A DNA stretch of 64,000 nucleotides from Armatimonadota bacterium. Lineage in GTDB: Bacteria; Armatimonadota; HRBIN16. The position numbers and the translations under genes were made by a program. Position 1 is the stretch's first letter; the number at the start of each line of letters is the position of its first letter. The stretch is from contig BPGT01000003.1 of the NCBI GenBank assembly GCA_026003175.1, positions 424,340 to 488,339 of the forward strand, in the 5' to 3' direction. The notes beneath the pieces are model-generated. The model made no database searches, was not told where the DNA came from, and saw only the letters and a list, made by a program, of their open reading frames with translations. Of the stretch, positions 35,975 to 44,254 are shown piece after piece.

Positions 35975-36361
35975 GTGGCTATCAGCCTTGCAGCCTTGCC
36001 CGATGTCGTCCAGCGCATCGTTGCGGAGATACGGGAACATCCGAAGGTGATTGCCATCTTCCTCTTCGGCTCGTGGGCGCGAGGCGAGCAGATGCCTATC
36101 TCCGATGTGGACATCGCCGTGCTGCTGGATAACCCCGATAAGAGCGATGAGGCGGATATCGGCAGCATGTATTCGCCGACGGTGGATGTGGTGCTGTTTC
36201 ATCGCCTGCCTGTGCGTATCCAGTTCCGGGTGCTGAAGGAGGGGAAGCCTCTTTTCGTGCGTGATGAGCAGAAGGTGAAAGAGGTGACCTTCCGGGTAAT
36301 GCGGCAGTACCATGAAATGGAGTGGCTCTATCGCAGGTATTTTGAGGAGGTTCTGCGGTGA
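35975..36361 (+). CDS. MntA-type antitoxin nucleotidyltransferase
   Basis: A 128-residue minimal nucleotidyltransferase. The signature FGSWARGEQMPISDVDIAVL is exactly GSX10DXD near residue 33, the active site of MNT antitoxins. In the type VII family the enzyme AMPylates a tyrosine of the HEPN toxin next door and so silences it. It starts with GTG directly after the purL TAA and its stop overlaps the HepT start (GTGA). Size and arrangement are those of a typical pair. Confidence 0.85.
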   Translation: MAISLAALPDVVQRIVAEIREHPKVIAIFLFGSWARGEQMPISDVDIAVLLDNPDKSDEADIGSMYSPTVDVVLFHRLPVRIQFRVLKEGKPLFVRDEQKVKEVTFRVMRQYHEMEWLYRRYFEEVLR

Positions 36362-36759
36362 GGCTTGCCGAGAGTATTGCCCGCTTTGAGAGCCATCGAC
36401 GCAAAGCGCGCGAACTCAAAGAGCATGGCATCTCGGACTACCTGACGTTCACTGCGCTGGCGATGGAATGCTTTCAGGCGGTGAATTCGCTCATCGAGAT
36501 AGGGCAATCGCTGATTACCATTCGCAGGATGCCTCTACCCGACACCTACAGGCAGGTGTTTGATGTGCTGTACCGGCAGGGAGTAATTCCCTTCGAAGCG
36601 GCGGAAGCAGGCAAGAGGCTGGTCTACCTGCGCAACCTAATCGCTCACGAATATCACATGATTTCCGAACAGGAGCTGCTGGAAACGGTAGACCTGTTCA
36701 GCAAAGTGGAGGAAGTGTTGACTGCTGCAAAGAGGGAGGTAACGCACCAGGATGGATGA
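36358..36759 (+). CDS. HepT-type HEPN toxin (DUF86)
   Basis: A 133-residue helical protein with the HEPN RNase motif RX4HXY as RNLIAHEY near residue 92, and the DUF86 pattern (TFTALAMECFQAVNSLIEIGQSLI) before it. Family members cut RNA or tRNA ends until modified by MntA; the tyrosine of the motif is the usual AMPylation site and is present. It starts with GTG overlapping the mntA stop and overlaps the uxaE-like gene by 8 bases, so it is translationally coupled on both sides. Confidence 0.85.
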   Translation: MRLAESIARFESHRRKARELKEHGISDYLTFTALAMECFQAVNSLIEIGQSLITIRRMPLPDTYRQVFDVLYRQGVIPFEAAEAGKRLVYLRNLIAHEYHMISEQELLETVDLFSKVEEVLTAAKREVTHQDG

Positions 36760-38194
36760 GACAGGTTTTTCACCAGAATGGCAACAGGCGGCGCAGTTTC
36801 TGCAGCAATATGGCTTGCGCTTTTATCCCCGGTCGATTCGTCGGGTAGGGGAGACACTGGTTGGCTTCGCAAAGTATGAGGAACAGGGGTTCGTGGTATG
36901 CCAGCAGCCACTACTTGCGGATGGACCCTGTGCTGTGTTGAAGATAGAGAACCTCCATCTGTATCCTGTGGACTGGCAGAACTACCTCGCTCTGCGCGAA
37001 ACGCTTTCGTTATCTCCCTCGCCCTGCGACAAGCCAACTTCCTTCGGCACGGGCGACAGGCTTGGTATGGTCACTGCCGCGCACCTGCAGGCATTCTCTG
37101 GTCACGATGTCTTCCCCGTGATCGCCCAGCAGTCACCTCGTGAACTGGTACGAACGGGGCGCGATTTCCGCGAGGTGCTACTCAGCGCGGTGTGTGGTGT
37201 GCTGGAAACGGGCTACACTGGCAAATTCGGCGCAGACGCCGACCACATCAAACACGAACAGCAACTGTTGCAGGCGATAGAAGCACGCTACAGCATGTAC
37301 ACTATAGACCTCAGCGACCACCTGCGCGATGTGACCCGCCTCACCCAACCCGAGATTGTGGACAAGACGCGCGCTTTGTCACCGCTGAGCCAGACCATCA
37401 TCCGCGATCATGCCAATATGCGCCTTCAACCGGAGGACGGCGAGCGTTACACACTGGAGCCGGAGAGGCTGGTACAGTCCGCCATCACCTTCGAAGAGGC
37501 GGCGCAACGGGCAGTGCGCTTCTACGAAGTACTGAAGGAGCATCTCGCAGAGTTCGACCTCGAGGTCTCCATCGACGAGAGCACGCGGGTGACCACACCA
37601 GAAGACCACCTGTACATGGTGGAATATCTGCGACGCAGTGGCGCGCAGTTGTGGAGCCTTGCCCCACGCTTCCCGGGCGAGTTTCAAAAAGGGGTGGACT
37701 ATGTGGGCGATGTGACGGAGCTGGAGAGGTCTTTCCGCCTGCACGCGGCGCTGTGTCAGGAACTACAGGGGTATCGCCTCAGCCTGCACTCCGGTAGTGA
37801 CAAGTTCAGCGTCTACCACCTCTTTCGCGAGGCAACAGGAGGCAACTTCCACGTGAAGACCTCCGGTACCAGCTGGCTGCAAGCAGTACAGTTGATTGCC
37901 CAGACCGATCCTGCTCTCTTTACCGAGCTATATCGGCTTTGTCTGTTACATCTGGAAGAAAGTAGGCAGGCGTATTCTGTGACCATCTCTGCCGGGCAAC
38001 TGCCACCGATGCCCCCTGCCGACCTGAACACCTTCCTCACACAGCCTGTCGTGCGTCAGTTGTTCCATATCTCCTACGGTGTGTTACTGGAGGAAGCAGG
38101 CAGCGCAATACGCGACCTGCTTTACAAGCATGAGCAGGAACATTACCGCCTCGTCACGGAACATATAGAGCGACATCTGCATGCACTGTTATGA
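36752..38194 (+). CDS. Tagaturonate epimerase (UxaE-like)
   Basis: A 480-residue protein that I recognise as the tagaturonate/fructuronate epimerase family, which links galacturonate and glucuronate breakdown by interconverting D-tagaturonate and D-fructuronate. Conserved stretches include SFGTGDRLGMVTAAHLQAF, GKFGADADHIKHEQQLLQA, FEVSIDESTRVTTPEDH-like VSIDESTRVTTPEDHLYMV, and LSLHSGSDKFSVYHLF. The D/H residues in GADADH and SLHSGSDK are plausible metal or substrate ligands. Pectin-type sugar use would fit the glycosidase genes nearby. No uxaC or uxuA is in the window. Confidence 0.75.
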   Translation: MDETGFSPEWQQAAQFLQQYGLRFYPRSIRRVGETLVGFAKYEEQGFVVCQQPLLADGPCAVLKIENLHLYPVDWQNYLALRETLSLSPSPCDKPTSFGTGDRLGMVTAAHLQAFSGHDVFPVIAQQSPRELVRTGRDFREVLLSAVCGVLETGYTGKFGADADHIKHEQQLLQAIEARYSMYTIDLSDHLRDVTRLTQPEIVDKTRALSPLSQTIIRDHANMRLQPEDGERYTLEPERLVQSAITFEEAAQRAVRFYEVLKEHLAEFDLEVSIDESTRVTTPEDHLYMVEYLRRSGAQLWSLAPRFPGEFQKGVDYVGDVTELERSFRLHAALCQELQGYRLSLHSGSDKFSVYHLFREATGGNFHVKTSGTSWLQAVQLIAQTDPALFTELYRLCLLHLEESRQAYSVTISAGQLPPMPPADLNTFLTQPVVRQLFHISYGVLLEEAGSAIRDLLYKHEQEHYRLVTEHIERHLHALL

Positions 38195-38209
38195 GGTAAG
38201 GGGGAAACA

Positions 38210-38848
38210 ATGTCAGGGCTTTTGGGAAACGACTCTCTGGTGCTGTTTCAAGGCGATAGCATCACCGATGCCGGGCGCGACAAAAGCGATCCTGCCAGCC
38301 TGGGCTCGGGCTACGCCATGATGGTGGCGAGTTTGTTCGCTGCCATGCATCCACATCGTCCGGTGCGATTTGTGAATCGCGGTATCAGCGGCAACCGCGT
38401 GCGCGATCTGCTGGCGCGATGGGAACAGGATTGTATCGCCCTCAAACCCGATTGGGTATCCATCCTGATAGGCATCAACGACATGTGGCGTCGTTATGAT
38501 AGCAATGACCCTACGCCGGTAGACCGGTTCGAGCGCGAATATCGTGAGCTGTTGCGCATCACCCGGGAGCGCACCCGCGCGCGACTTATTCTGCTGGAGC
38601 CGTTCCTGGTCCACGTGCGTAGAGAGATGGAGGGCTGGCGCGAGGACTTGGATCCCAAGATTCAGGCAGTGCGTCGGCTGGCGCGGGAGTTCAATGCACT
38701 GTACATTCCACTGGACGGCATCTTCGCTAGAGTATGCGCCCTGCGAGAACCCGCTTTCTGGGCGGGTGACGGTGTGCATCCGTCCGTAGCAGGACATGCG
38801 CTCATCGCGCGACACTGGCTACAAACAGCAGGTGAATGGATAGGATGA
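38210..38848 (+). CDS. SGNH/GDSL-family hydrolase
   Basis: A 212-residue esterase-like protein without a signal peptide. Block I is LFQGDSITDAG (nucleophile Ser), block II has the Gly of NRGISGNRV, block III is IGINDMW (Asn) and block V is GDGVHPSVAGH (Asp and His). All four catalytic residues are present. Family members remove acetyl or other acyl groups from sugars; position between uxaE and a 2-hydroxyacid dehydrogenase suggests de-esterification of an intracellular sugar derivative. The gap to uxaE is 15 bases, with GGGG in front of the ATG. Confidence 0.85.
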   Translation: MSGLLGNDSLVLFQGDSITDAGRDKSDPASLGSGYAMMVASLFAAMHPHRPVRFVNRGISGNRVRDLLARWEQDCIALKPDWVSILIGINDMWRRYDSNDPTPVDRFEREYRELLRITRERTRARLILLEPFLVHVRREMEGWREDLDPKIQAVRRLAREFNALYIPLDGIFARVCALREPAFWAGDGVHPSVAGHALIARHWLQTAGEWIG

Positions 38849-38861
38849 GGGAGAAGCGTCG

Positions 38862-39851
38862 ATGTTGCGCATCGCTATCGTCAACTCCAGCAGCTTCGGG
38901 AAGTACTTTCCGGAGCATATCGAGCGGCTGAAAGCGCTGGGCGAGGTGGCGCGTTTCGACTTTCCGGTTAACATCGAAGGCAAATCGCTGGCGGAGGCTT
39001 TACAGGGATACAACGTCATTATCGCCAGCGTCAAGCCCTACTACACCCATGAGTTCTTCGAGCACAAAGACCAAACACTGCTCATCGCCCGTCATGGCAT
39101 TGGGGTAGACAACGTACACTTGCCCAGCGCAGCGAAGAGGGGCGTCATCGTCACGAAGGTGACCCCCTGGGTGGAACGAGAGGCGGTAGCGGAGCTGGCG
39201 GTGGCGTTACTGCTGGACATCCTGCGCCTCACGCACGAGGCAAGGCGAGCGGTGTATAAAAGTCGCTGGGCAGAGCGGGCGCGGTTCGTGGGCTTCGAAA
39301 TCAAGCATAAAACGGTGGGCATTATCGGTATCGGCAACATCGGCAGCCGCGTGGCGGAGATACTGCGCCACGGATTCGGCGCGAACACCATCGCTTACGA
39401 CCCCTACCTCGCGCCCGATACCATCCGCAGCCGCGCTGCCGAGCCGGTGGATCTGGACGACTTGCTACAGCAATCCGATATCATCTCTCTCAACGCCTCG
39501 TTGAACGAGGGCAACTACCACATGCTATCGTATCGCGAGTTCGCTCTGATGAAGCAAGGCGTGTTTCTCGTGAACACCGCACGCGGCGAGCTGATAGACG
39601 AAGACGCGCTGGTTGCCGCTATCGAATCGGGCAGGGTGGCGGCAATCGGCATGGACGTGGTGGAGGGCGAGCCGATAGACGGTAGCCACCGCCTGCTGAA
39701 GTATCCGAATGTGCTTATCGTGCCCCATATCGCCGCCTACACGCGCGAGTCGCTGCGTCTGATGGGCGAGAAAGTGGTGCAAGATGTGGAGCGCATCGCA
39801 CGCGGCGAAATGCCGGAGGATGTGGTAACACCACAAGAGGTACAATCATAA
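38862..39851 (+). CDS. D-isomer-specific 2-hydroxyacid dehydrogenase
   Basis: A 329-residue NAD-dependent dehydrogenase. The Rossmann motif is GIIGIGNIGSRVAEIL, and the catalytic residues appear as Arg in NTARGELID, Glu in DVVEGEP and His in VPHIAAYT. Such enzymes reduce 2-keto acids or oxidise D-2-hydroxyacids (for example glyoxylate, hydroxypyruvate, 2-keto-gluconate). Thirteen bases follow the SGNH gene, and GAGGGAGAAG precedes the ATG. In this run it may handle a keto-acid from uronate breakdown, which is inference. Confidence 0.88.
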   Translation: MLRIAIVNSSSFGKYFPEHIERLKALGEVARFDFPVNIEGKSLAEALQGYNVIIASVKPYYTHEFFEHKDQTLLIARHGIGVDNVHLPSAAKRGVIVTKVTPWVEREAVAELAVALLLDILRLTHEARRAVYKSRWAERARFVGFEIKHKTVGIIGIGNIGSRVAEILRHGFGANTIAYDPYLAPDTIRSRAAEPVDLDDLLQQSDIISLNASLNEGNYHMLSYREFALMKQGVFLVNTARGELIDEDALVAAIESGRVAAIGMDVVEGEPIDGSHRLLKYPNVLIVPHIAAYTRESLRLMGEKVVQDVERIARGEMPEDVVTPQEVQS

Positions 39852-39865
39852 ACGAGGTGATTTGG

Positions 39866-40339
39866 ATGGCCATGACCCGGGCACGAGGCTTTGTACACTA
39901 TCCTCATTCGGACGGGAAACCGATGGTGGAGAGCCCCCAACATCTGGAAGCAATGATTTACCTCATTGATATCGCCCGTGAGTACCTCAGTGAGCCGGTT
40001 ATCCTGCACCGGCTGGTTGGTCGCGAGTATCAGCAAGTTCCCAACGAACGACCCAATGACCGCGAGTGGTGGGTTACCAGCGATCAGCTGGGATTGCGCA
40101 TCATGGTGCGGGCAGAGGAGCATGGGTATCTGGTGCGTCTGTGGGACCCTGTGAGGCAGGTATTCCTGCCATCGATACGCGAGGTGATGCAGGAGGTACT
40201 GCGGTTATATGCGCAATTAGAAGAGGCGCGCTAGCGCGAGGTAGATGCCGCTCGGCGGGCAGAAGAGGAAGCGCGTCTGCGTGCGGTGGAGGAGGAGCTG
40301 CGCAGGTTGAAGGGTAATAGTAGCGATGCTTCTGCCTGA
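39866..40339 (+). pseudogene. Degenerate Uma2-family gene (core deleted, internal amber stop)
   Basis: The N-terminus (RGFVHYPHSDGKPMVESPQHLEAMIYLIDIAREYL) and the C-terminal part (HRLVGREYQQVP, LGLRIMV, VRLWDP) match the two ends of Uma2/DUF820 proteins, a family abundant in Cyanobacteria, Chloroflexota and Armatimonadota. The nuclease-like core of about 90 residues between them, which holds the acidic catalytic residues, is missing. A TAG at 40232-40234 cuts off a coiled coil (EVDAARRAEEEARLRAVEEE) that continues in frame to a TGA at 40337. One CAG-to-TAG change would explain the stop. Confidence 0.65.
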
Positions 40340-40456
40340 CCAGGGCTTCACTTCAGTACTGCATTGGAGAAAGGACAGGTGAATCTACCCCTCGGCAGGT
40401 CACACCCTTCGTTGTGCCGAATTAGACGGCAAAGTTTGAAGATGTGGAGCGGATTC

Positions 40457-43400
40457 ATGCATCGGTGCTTGTTTGTCTGCTGGATACTGGCTTTCTCGCT
40501 GAACGTTGTCGCTGATGAAGTGGCAGTGCATCGTGGTGATTACGAGGCACGGCTTGGTACGAACGGGTTGGAAGTGCGCTATCGAGGCATACCCATTGTC
40601 ACCGGTAGTCGGTTCACGTTGTTCAGACCGAACTACGCCGGTGCATATTTCTCGCAGGCAGATTTCACCAATCTGAGCACCCAAGTGGAAGGCAACCGCA
40701 TCATCGTCACCGGGCGTATATCGGATCTCGACGCTGAGTTCACTCATCAAACGATTGTGGATAGGGAAGGCGTGCAGAGTTGGTTTACCCTGCGCTTGCG
40801 CGGGCAGATAGAGCCAAGCCCTGTAGAGCTTGCCCTGTTAATGTTCCCGCCGGAGGAGTTTGCAGGGGGCAGCTACCGTTTAGATAGCCTCTTTGGTCAG
40901 GCGCGCCCACAAAATCTACCCATCGAAAAGCCTCAGACCTCTGCATCGGGTACACAATTGATTGCTAGTGGCGTGCGAGGATTAATGCTTGCCGGGCACA
41001 GGGTGGAAATCACCATAGAGAATCTCGGTGAGGTAGCGCCCAGCTTTTTCGACATGCGCTCACGCGATTTCCCACAGCCGGAGCGGGTATACTGGCTACT
41101 TTATCAATGGGCGGCCACGCGCGGCGAGACTACCTGTGGCGTGAGGCTGCGAGCGCGACCTGCGACGCAACCTGCCTATCGACCGGGCAAGGCTGGCAAG
41201 ATTGTGCTGGTAGAAGGAGGCAGGCGAATGGAGGTTCGGCAGATTTTCGTGCATCAGCAGGCGCATACCATCGAGAAGGCGGCCGCCGGCGAACTGCAGC
41301 GCATCCTGCGTGAGATGACCGGCAGGGAGATACCCGTTGTCGAAGGAGATGGTCATGGACTGCCTGTGCAGGGCGTGCTCTATATTGGCAGAAGCGAACC
41401 CGCCGGCGCACGCGCCCTGTACACCGATACGGAATACGAACCTCTCGGTACCGACGGCTTCATCCTGCGCCTGAAGGCTGGCAATCTCCTGGCGGCCGGA
41501 GGTGGGTATCGGGGCACGGTGTACGCCGTCTACCGCCTGTTAGAGCGACTAGGTTGTCGGTTCTACTCTACCGAGCAGGAGGTAATCCCTCGCAAAGCCA
41601 CGCTGGAGATACGCTCTCCGCTGAATGTGGTGGATAAACCCGCTTTTGAGTGGCGAGCGATGTGGGGCAGGATTTATCCGATGACCGCTGGTCTGTCACC
41701 AGGCGAATGGGAAGCAAAGGTAGGGAACGTAGACCTACCCAAGATGATGGGCATCCCCCCGCGCGGCTTCTGGCACCATACCATGGGCTTCCTGTTGCCC
41801 GCCCAGAGCGTACCCAAAGAGTACCTCGCCGAAATCAACGGAGAGAGGCGCGTTACTGAGCCGGCGGTGCAACAGTACTGTCTGTCTAACCCGGACCTGC
41901 AGAAAGCGATGACCGAAGCGGTACTGCGCTGGATTGAAAACGACCCCGACCCACTATACTATCCGGTGCATTATGGCGACACCGCGCAGTTCTGCCAGTG
42001 CGAACGGTGCAGGGCATGGTACGAAGAACACGGCAGCCTCACCGACGCGGTGATATGGTTCAACAACCAGATAGCGCAGGAGGTGGCAAAGCGGTTCCCA
42101 GGCAAGTACATCACCACACTGGCTTACTGGGCGACACGCAAACCACCGGTAAAAGAACGTCCCTTGCCTAACCACCTTATTGTCTTCTGTGCGATTGCGG
42201 AGTGTCAGGCGCGCCCCTGGTCGCATCCGGTGAACCTGAAGCGAAACGTGGTCTCGGACCTGGAGCGGTGGATTGCCATTCATCCGCAGGGCGCGCAGGG
42301 AATCCTCACTTTTGAGTATCCTACCACCTACTACTACATCGGCTATCCTTACCCTGCCCTTTATGCTTTCGCGGAGAACCTGAAATACTACAAGCGACTG
42401 GGTATACGGGGCGTGTATATCTGCGGATTGACCGATGGGCATTTGGTGCATCTGTACTCGTATGTGATGCCGCGCCTGATGTGGAACCCCGACGCTGACC
42501 TGCGCCTGCTGATAAACGAGTTCTGCAAGGCGTGGTACGGCAGGGCATGGCAGCCGATGCGCGATTATGTGCATCGCCTGCACCAGAGCGCGTTCGAGTC
42601 ACCAAGTGAGGGAGTGATGGACTGCCACGCTGGTCCCGGTCAACGCTTCTTCCGCGAACTGTTCACCCGCGAATGGCTGGACAGGCAGGTATACCCCCTG
42701 TTCGAGCGTGCTGAGCGGCTGGCGGAGAGCGAGCTTATCAAACGACGCATCTGGCGCGAGAAGTGGGGGGTTCTGTTTACCGACCTGTTCCTGAACGTGC
42801 AGAGAGGCAGGGACATCGTACCCGATGCCAGCGAGCGCGGCTATACTCGACAGATGCCCTCGCGAGAGGCATACTACCGTATCGCCGAGTTGCTACGCCT
42901 CACCCGTGTGCTTGGGCGCAACTGGATGGTAGAACCGCGACACCGTTACACCCTGTCCGCTATTATCGGCTTTGAGCCCACACGGGCTCCCTGGTGGGAG
43001 TGCCCGCAGGTGCAGAAGCTGATGGAAGACCCTCAACATGCCTACGAGGAGGAGTTGAGCACCATCAGCGAGGAAGAGGTCGCACGGCGTATCATTCGGC
43101 TGGAAAGCCCACATTTGATAGCAGACATCGTGCCTGTACTCGGAGGACGAATCTGGCGTTTATACTCTAAAGAGATGAAGGAAGACCTGTTCTGGCGAGG
43201 CACGCTCGAATGGCGCCTGCTGCAAAGCGGATACAGAGCGGACTACTATTCCAACCTCGGCGGATACGAGGAGTACGCCGGCGAACGGTTCGCCTCGCCC
43301 GGCTGGTCGGAAAGGTACGAGTGCACCGTATCACCGGATAGACGTAGCGCTACGCTATCCACCACCTTGCCCAACGGCTTACAGCTAACACGCGTGGTGA

Positions 43401-43807
43401 CCCTCGCGCCCGATGAGGCAGCGATAGAGATCGAGTCGCGTTTGACCAATCGCTCGACGCAGGCGGTTTCCGACGTCGTGTTGCGCACACACCCGCAGTT
43501 TCGGCTATCGGGCAACAGCGAGGGGCTGCGGCTGCTGGTGAAACAGGCGGACGGCAGCTGGGCAGAGATGCCAGCGCGGTCGGAGACTTTCCTGAGCGGT
43601 TCCAACCTGCCTGCAGGCGCATGGGCTCTCGCCGATCGAGCGCGCGGTATCACTATCCTGAACGAATTTGACCTCTCGCAGGTGCGCCAGTGCTACCTGT
43701 ATACCTCCGCTGAGTTCAGCAATCTGGAGCTCTTCTCATACGCAAAGACCCTCGCACCGGGTGAGAGCCTTGTGCTGGAGCATCGGTACGTAGTTCGCCT
43801 GCAGTAG
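40457..43807 (+). CDS. Secreted DUF4838-type glycoside hydrolase
   Basis: An 1116-residue exported protein; the ATG at 40457 has GGAGCGG eight bases upstream and begins the signal peptide MHRCLFVCWILAFSLNVVA. After an N-terminal beta domain comes a GH67/GH20-like N-domain (AAGELQRILREMTGREIPVVEG, VLYIGRS, RGTVYAVYRLLERLGCRFY), then the DUF4838 barrel with YPVHYGDTAQFCQCERC, FNNQIAQEVAKRFP and EYPTTYYYIGYPYPALYAFAENLKYYKRLGIRGVY. The C-terminal 300 residues form another beta-rich domain. Family members are presumed glycosidases of complex plant or microbial glycans; the substrate is not known. Confidence 0.75.
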   Translation: MHRCLFVCWILAFSLNVVADEVAVHRGDYEARLGTNGLEVRYRGIPIVTGSRFTLFRPNYAGAYFSQADFTNLSTQVEGNRIIVTGRISDLDAEFTHQTIVDREGVQSWFTLRLRGQIEPSPVELALLMFPPEEFAGGSYRLDSLFGQARPQNLPIEKPQTSASGTQLIASGVRGLMLAGHRVEITIENLGEVAPSFFDMRSRDFPQPERVYWLLYQWAATRGETTCGVRLRARPATQPAYRPGKAGKIVLVEGGRRMEVRQIFVHQQAHTIEKAAAGELQRILREMTGREIPVVEGDGHGLPVQGVLYIGRSEPAGARALYTDTEYEPLGTDGFILRLKAGNLLAAGGGYRGTVYAVYRLLERLGCRFYSTEQEVIPRKATLEIRSPLNVVDKPAFEWRAMWGRIYPMTAGLSPGEWEAKVGNVDLPKMMGIPPRGFWHHTMGFLLPAQSVPKEYLAEINGERRVTEPAVQQYCLSNPDLQKAMTEAVLRWIENDPDPLYYPVHYGDTAQFCQCERCRAWYEEHGSLTDAVIWFNNQIAQEVAKRFPGKYITTLAYWATRKPPVKERPLPNHLIVFCAIAECQARPWSHPVNLKRNVVSDLERWIAIHPQGAQGILTFEYPTTYYYIGYPYPALYAFAENLKYYKRLGIRGVYICGLTDGHLVHLYSYVMPRLMWNPDADLRLLINEFCKAWYGRAWQPMRDYVHRLHQSAFESPSEGVMDCHAGPGQRFFRELFTREWLDRQVYPLFERAERLAESELIKRRIWREKWGVLFTDLFLNVQRGRDIVPDASERGYTRQMPSREAYYRIAELLRLTRVLGRNWMVEPRHRYTLSAIIGFEPTRAPWWECPQVQKLMEDPQHAYEEELSTISEEEVARRIIRLESPHLIADIVPVLGGRIWRLYSKEMKEDLFWRGTLEWRLLQSGYRADYYSNLGGYEEYAGERFASPGWSERYECTVSPDRRSATLSTTLPNGLQLTRVVTLAPDEAAIEIESRLTNRSTQAVSDVVLRTHPQFRLSGNSEGLRLLVKQADGSWAEMPARSETFLSGSNLPAGAWALADRARGITILNEFDLSQVRQCYLYTSAEFSNLELFSYAKTLAPGESLVLEHRYVVRLQ

Positions 43808-43981
43808 CCTGACAAAAAGGTAAGACCTCACGATATCCGCGCCGCACAGTAAGACGCAGCACCAACCTTACTACTCATGCCAATCTGCCTCTCTCCGCGC
43901 ATTCACACCTACTCACAGCCATTTCCTTGTGGGAGCGTATCCGTCCAGAGGTTTTATGCGTTATCGCGAGCCTCGAGCTCT

Positions 43982-44167
43982 GAGGGTGTTCGAAATTGCT
44001 GGTTGAATGGATAGATAACCTAACCCCCTTGCCCCCTTCCCTGCAAGGGAAGGGGGAACGCCCCTCTCCTCGTAGGAGAGGGGACGGGGGTGAGGTAAGG
44101 CAGGGATAGCAAGAACGCCTCTCTCCTCGCGCTACAACCAACTTCTCAACAATTCTCGAACACCCTC
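43982..44167. mobile_element. MITE, copy B (186 bp, 9-bp target duplication)
   Basis: Same element as 27716-27902, differing by a few bases. It is flanked by a perfect 9-bp direct repeat TCGAGCTCT (43973-43981 and 44168-44176). The last T of the right repeat is the first base of the sat -35 box, so the insertion split the region exactly at the promoter edge. Confidence 0.92.
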
Positions 44168-44175
44168 TCGAGCTC

Positions 44176-44205
44176 TTGACAAAAGGTCTGCATGGATGGT
44201 ATATT
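44176..44205 (+). promoter_or_regulatory. Promoter of the sulfate assimilation operon
   Basis: TTGACA (44176-44181), an 18-base spacer and TATATT (44200-44205) lie 50 bases before the sat start. An overlapping TATTAT at 44202 is an alternative -10. The -35 box abuts the MITE target duplication. Confidence 0.65.
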
Positions 44206-44254
44206 ATGCATAAAGATACTTTGTTGATTTATTTAGTCAAGAATTGGTGAAATC

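Larger units (their letters stand above)
43808..44254. other. Intergenic region with MITE copy B and the sat promoter
   Basis: No gene is supported. 43808-43972 has no recognised structure. 43982-44167 is a MITE with its target duplications, then the sat promoter and a short AT-rich leader. No riboswitch fold is recognised in the 50-base leader. Confidence 0.65.
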
